Shown here in pieces: positions 6,628 through 9,099 of a DNA stretch of 9,099 nucleotides (position 1 is the stretch's first letter; each line of letters opens with the position of its first letter). Made by a program: the position numbers and the translations under genes. Below the pieces are notes generated by a model, which did not search any database, was not told the DNA's origin, and saw only the letters and a program-made list of their open reading frames with translations. Source of the DNA: Elusimicrobiota bacterium (GTDB taxonomy: Bacteria; Elusimicrobiota; Elusimicrobia; UBA1565; UBA9628); contig JAGWRY010000380.1 in the NCBI GenBank assembly GCA_028869495.1, forward strand, positions 1 to 9,099, in the 5' to 3' direction.

Positions 6628-7635
6628 CTACTCCCCGCCCCCGGCGTCGCCGAACGAGGCCTCGGCGCCCCGCAGTTGGGACTCCGAGTCGATCAGGAAG
6701 TTGCCGCTGGTGACCACGCGGTCTCCCTCCTCGACGCCGCGGCGAACCTCGACCCAGTCCCCGGCGGAGACTCCGAGCGTCACGCGCCGCGCGACGAGAT
6801 GTCCCTCGCCCCGGTCCAGGAAGACGACCTGCCGGATTCCCGAGTCCACGACGGCGTCGCGCGGCACGGCCAGGCGCGTCCCCAGGTCCGCGCGGATCGC
6901 CGCGTCCAGGTACATGTCGGGGCGCAGGTCCCCGTCGGGATCCTTCAGGCGCACGCGCAGGCGCACCGCGCGCGTCCGCGGGTTCAGCGTCGGGTCGATC
7001 GAGGCCACGACCCCGCGGTAGACGCGTCCCGGGAGCGACGGGGAGGTCGCCACGACGGCCTGCCCGGCCTTCAGCAGCGGCAGGTCGGACTCGAAGGCGT
7101 CCGCGTAGAGCCAGACCTCGCCGCCCTTGCCCGGCGACAGCAGCAAAGTCCGGTCGGGCCGCCCGGCGCGCGCGAGCGCCTCGATCTGCGCGCCGGAGAG
7201 GCCCAGCAGGGTCAGGCGCAGGCGGCTGGAGGCGAGCAGGGAGCCGCCGCGCGAGGACTTCGCCGCCGCGAGCGCCGCCAGGTACTCCTCCTCGGTCCGG
7301 TAGAGCTCCGGGTCGTAGGCGACGCGGCCGACGGTCCTGATCTCGCGGACGAGGTCCCGCCGCTCGGCCGTCCCGGTCTTGACGCCGATCAGCTGGAGGC
7401 GGTCCGGGCTGACGCGGAAGGCGCCCGGCTCGGCCGGCGCCGGCGTCTGGTCCGCGTAGACCGGCACGAAGTCCATGCCCATCGAATCCTTGGCCGGCAC
7501 CGGCGAGGTGACCTTCGGGTCCATCGGGCTGCGGTAGTAGAGGACCTTGCGCGCCGCCGGCTTCGGCGCCGAGCGGGCGCAGGCGCCGAGCAGGACGGCC
7601 GCCGCCAGGGCGGCCAGGATCGCGTTCTTGTTCAT
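6628..7635 (-). CDS. cusB: CusB-like RND periplasmic adaptor lipoprotein, apparently lacking the lipoyl (barrel-sandwich) domain
   Basis: A 335-residue membrane-fusion protein linking the RND pump to the outer-membrane channel. The N terminus is a lipoprotein signal with lipobox LLGAC (lipidated Cys19). Residues 33-60 (YYRSPMDP...SMGMDFVPVY) form the heavy-metal-binding segment typical of CusB-like adaptors; M38, M52 and M54 resemble the three N-terminal Cu(I)-binding methionines of E. coli CusB. A helical hairpin follows (about 110-160, with SGAQIEALARAGRP), then the beta-barrel (EVWLYADAFESDLPLLKAGQ at 173-192, TRAVRLRV at 221-228, LRPDMYLDA at 237-245) and the membrane-proximal region to about 318. 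E. coli CusB has 407 residues. The usual segments on both sides of the hairpin (GWIEKL...V.KGQPL, and G.V......G..V..G..LY.IADLS) are not recognisable: YDP (107-109) runs straight into ELY, and LLLSP (164-168) straight into EVW. ATG start, AAGGAG 7 nt upstream; its start overlaps the TolC stop (ATGA). Confidence 0.9.
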   Translation of the reverse strand: MNKNAILAALAAAVLLGACARSAPKPAARKVLYYRSPMDPKVTSPVPAKDSMGMDFVPVYADQTPAPAEPGAFRVSPDRLQLIGVKTGTAERRDLVREIRTVGRVAYDPELYRTEEEYLAALAAAKSSRGGSLLASSRLRLTLLGLSGAQIEALARAGRPDRTLLLSPGKGGEVWLYADAFESDLPLLKAGQAVVATSPSLPGRVYRGVVASIDPTLNPRTRAVRLRVRLKDPDGDLRPDMYLDAAIRADLGTRLAVPRDAVVDSGIRQVVFLDRGEGHLVARRVTLGVSAGDWVEVRRGVEEGDRVVTSGNFLIDSESQLRGAEASFGDAGGGE

Positions 7636-8912
7636 TTCTTCGCTCCTTGCGCCGCGTCCAGCGGCGTTCCGATCACGCGCTCGAGCTCGGCCCGGGCGAT
7701 CTGGAAGTCGGCGCGGTGGCGCGCCTGCTCCAGCTCGAAGCGCAGAAGGGCGCGCTCCGAATCCAGCAGGTCCAGGAAGCCCGCCGCGTCGGCCTCATAG
7801 GCGCTCTGCGTCGAGTCCAGGGCGGCGCGGGCCTGGGGCAGGACTTCGTCCTCGTAGAGAGCGTCGAGGCGGGCGTGGGTCTGCGCCTGCACGAGCAGGT
7901 CCTCGACCTGCGCGCGCGTACGGTCGGCGAGGGCGCGCTCGCTCAGGTCCGCGGCGCCCTCCCGCGCGCGCGCCTCGCGGACCGAGGCCCGGTTCTTGCC
8001 GATCCAAAGCGGCAGGTTCAAGCCGACCGTGACGCCCTGGGCGTCCTGCCCGTCGTAAGGCATGTTCGTCGTCCCCCCGCCGATGCGGGTGTAGCCGAAG
8101 CCGACCGTGAAGTCCGGAAACCAGCGGCGCAAGGCCAGGCGCCGCTGAGCCTCGCGGCTTCCCTCCAAAGCGCGCGCGGCCAGCAGTTCCGGGCGCGAGG
8201 CCAGCGCCTCCCGCGTCAGCGCGCCGTCGTCCCAGTCCGCCTTCGGGACCGGCGGCTCCTCGGGAGAGGCCAGCGCGGCGCGCGCCGGGCGGTCGAGCAG
8301 GGCGTTCAGGCGCGCGCGCGCGGCGACGGCCTCCTCCTGCGCGGTGACCCGATCCGTCTCGAGCTTGGCCAGCTCCACCTGCGCGCGAAAGACCGCCGCC
8401 TGCGGCTCCTTGCCGACCGCGTACTTCTTGTCGGCCACGCGCGCGACGCGCCGGAGCACGCTCTCCTGCTCGGCCAGGATCGCGTCCGTCCGCTCCAAGT
8501 AATAGAGGTCCTCGAACGCGCTCGTCGTCCGCGCCGCGAGCTCCAGCGCCTTGGCGCGCCAGGCCTGGCGCGCGACCTCCGCGTCGCCTTGCGCGGCCTC
8601 GGCGCGCAGGGCGCGCTTGCCCCAGAACGGGACCCTCTGCGAGACCGACCACTGGTCCTTCATCGGCCCCGCCTTCGTCTGCAGGTCCGTGATCATCCCC
8701 GTATAGGTCGCCGTCGGATCGTCGAAGGCTCCGACTTGGACCGGGACCTGCGCGGCCGCCTCCCAGGCCTTGCGCGCGGCCGCCAGCTCCGGGTTGACGC
8801 GCGCGACCTCGGCCAGGACGTCGGCCAGGCGCAGGGTCCCGGTCGACAGGTCGGCCGCCGCGGCGGGCGCGGACGGGACGGCGGACAGCAGGACGAGAAG
8901 CCAGAATTGCAC
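7632..8912 (-). CDS. TolC-family outer-membrane efflux protein (CusC/CzcC-like)
   Basis: A 426-residue outer-membrane factor, forming the trimeric exit duct for the CusA/CusB pump. A signal peptide covers about 1-20 (AAAA-DLST). Two repeats of the OEP fold are visible: the first with VNPELAAARKAWEAAAQ (39-55), AFDDPTATY (62-70), the strand WSVSQRVPFWGKR (88-100) and long alanine-rich helices (104-206); the second with ASRPELLAARAL (238-249), the strands FPDFTVGFGYTRIGGG (265-280) and VTVGLNLPLWIGKNRAS (294-310), then helices containing GFLDLLDSERALLRFELE (378-395) and ending near ERVIG (411-415). Length is normal for the family. Unlike E. coli CusC, no lipobox cysteine is present. The start is GTG with AAAGGAGG just upstream (spacer 4 nt); no other start exists before the signal peptide. 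It is the first complete gene of the minus-strand operon and overlaps the adaptor start by 4 bp (ATGA). Confidence 0.93.
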   Translation of the reverse strand: MQFWLLVLLSAVPSAPAAAADLSTGTLRLADVLAEVARVNPELAAARKAWEAAAQVPVQVGAFDDPTATYTGMITDLQTKAGPMKDQWSVSQRVPFWGKRALRAEAAQGDAEVARQAWRAKALELAARTTSAFEDLYYLERTDAILAEQESVLRRVARVADKKYAVGKEPQAAVFRAQVELAKLETDRVTAQEEAVAARARLNALLDRPARAALASPEEPPVPKADWDDGALTREALASRPELLAARALEGSREAQRRLALRRWFPDFTVGFGYTRIGGGTTNMPYDGQDAQGVTVGLNLPLWIGKNRASVREARAREGAADLSERALADRTRAQVEDLLVQAQTHARLDALYEDEVLPQARAALDSTQSAYEADAAGFLDLLDSERALLRFELEQARHRADFQIARAELERVIGTPLDAAQGAKK

Positions 8913-8916
8913 GGTG

Positions 8917-8924
8917 CCTCCTTT
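8917..8924 (-). promoter_or_regulatory. Ribosome binding site (AAAGGAGG) of the TolC-family gene
   Basis: The minus strand reads AAAGGAGG, then CACC and the GTG at 8912. The spacer is short, but the match is strong and no other start precedes the signal peptide, so it supports the GTG choice. Confidence 0.7.
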
Positions 8925-8962
8925 GACGCGTCGGTGGAACGGCGACGGCCCAGCGCGGAACG

Positions 8963-9099
8963 CTAGGCGCGGGGAGGCGAGAGGCCGCGGACGGCCCCGG
9001 GCGGGGCCTGCGGCGAGCCGGCGGAGACGGCGGAGACGGCGCGTTCCGGGCGGAACGCGGGGACGGCGGCGGCGTGCGGCGAGGCGAGGAGCGCGGGAA
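8963..9099 (-). CDS. Possible C-terminal end of a further minus-strand gene (partial, hypothetical)
   Basis: On the minus strand a frame enters from the right edge and runs 44 codons to TAG at 8963-8965. It begins PALLASPHAAAVPAFRPERA, continues with a VSA-VSA duplication and a Gly/Pro-rich stretch, and ends LSPPRA. The composition resembles an alanine/proline-rich secreted or linker region, but in DNA this GC-rich a 44-codon open frame is weak evidence. If real, its stop is 50 nt before the TolC-family start and it could be the gene before the efflux operon, or a short leader. No family is recognisable. Confidence 0.3.
   Translation of the reverse strand, partial: PALLASPHAAAVPAFRPERAVSAVSAGSPQAPPGAVRGLSPPRA
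9040..9059. repeat. 20-bp palindrome upstream of the efflux operon
   Basis: A perfect inverted repeat with 9-bp arms, cgcgttccg and cggaacgcg, separated by gg. One half-site recurs closer to the TolC-family start: gcggaacgc at 8955-8963 matches 9050-9058 in the palindrome (both read gcggaacgc). The symmetry would suit a dimeric regulator's operator for the efflux operon, but the site also lies inside the possible partial reading frame (codons for FRPER) and no promoter boxes are evident. Its role is unknown. Confidence 0.4.

Noticed and set aside
3382..7800. A 1472-codon open frame on the plus strand, antisense to the pump and adaptor genes
   Set aside because: Its translation is Arg/Asp/His/Gln-rich low-complexity sequence with no recognisable domain. 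It is the antisense shadow of strongly conserved CusA/CusB coding sequence in GC-rich DNA, where stop codons are rare.
9021..9038. 9-bp tandem repeat (gcggagacg twice)
   Set aside because: Only two copies in GC-rich sequence; simply encodes a VSA-VSA duplication if the partial frame is real. Not a CRISPR or iteron array.

Overview
The window is a GC-rich stretch (estimated near 70% G+C) from a Gram-negative, probably environmental, bacterium. Signal peptides, a lipobox protein and a complete three-part envelope efflux pump show an outer membrane. Nothing here fixes the phylum. The coding style would fit Elusimicrobiota, Myxococcota or similar high-GC groups, but that is only an impression.

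Layout. Bases 4-534 (+) hold one small secreted, probably outer-membrane beta-barrel protein. It converges, with a 4-bp gap, on a long run of minus-strand genes filling 539-8912. In transcription order (right to left) these are: a TolC-family outer-membrane channel, a CusB-like lipoprotein adaptor, a CusA-type RND pump, a small secreted Cys/His-rich protein, a DUF2231 membrane protein, a YdfG-like short-chain dehydrogenase, a Kch-like membrane protein and a DUF805 membrane protein. Junctions are 4-bp ATGA overlaps or gaps of 1-35 nt, so the first seven genes look like one operon. DUF805 is set off by 77 nt containing a GC-rich inverted repeat. Bases 8913-9099 hold a strong ribosome binding site, the possible C-terminal end of another minus-strand reading frame, and a 20-bp palindrome.

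How the genes work together. TolC, CusB and CusA form a tripartite pump. The pump protein keeps the three central methionines and the proton-relay residues known from E. coli CusA, and the adaptor carries a methionine metal-binding segment near its N terminus. Together they predict Cu(I)/Ag(I) export from the periplasm. The small secreted protein sits where a CusF-type metal carrier would be expected but is not CusF. It may be a metal-handling accessory.

Most interesting points: (1) the adaptor seems to have lost both halves of the lipoyl/barrel-sandwich domain while keeping the hairpin and beta-barrel; (2) the Kch-like protein keeps the E. coli Kch membrane architecture but has GTS in place of the GYGD filter and no RCK domain, so it is probably not a normal potassium channel; (3) the Cys/His-rich secreted protein is a candidate metal-binding part of the efflux system. 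No regulator, RNA gene, mobile element or CRISPR array was seen, and no gene-free stretch exceeds 300 bases.
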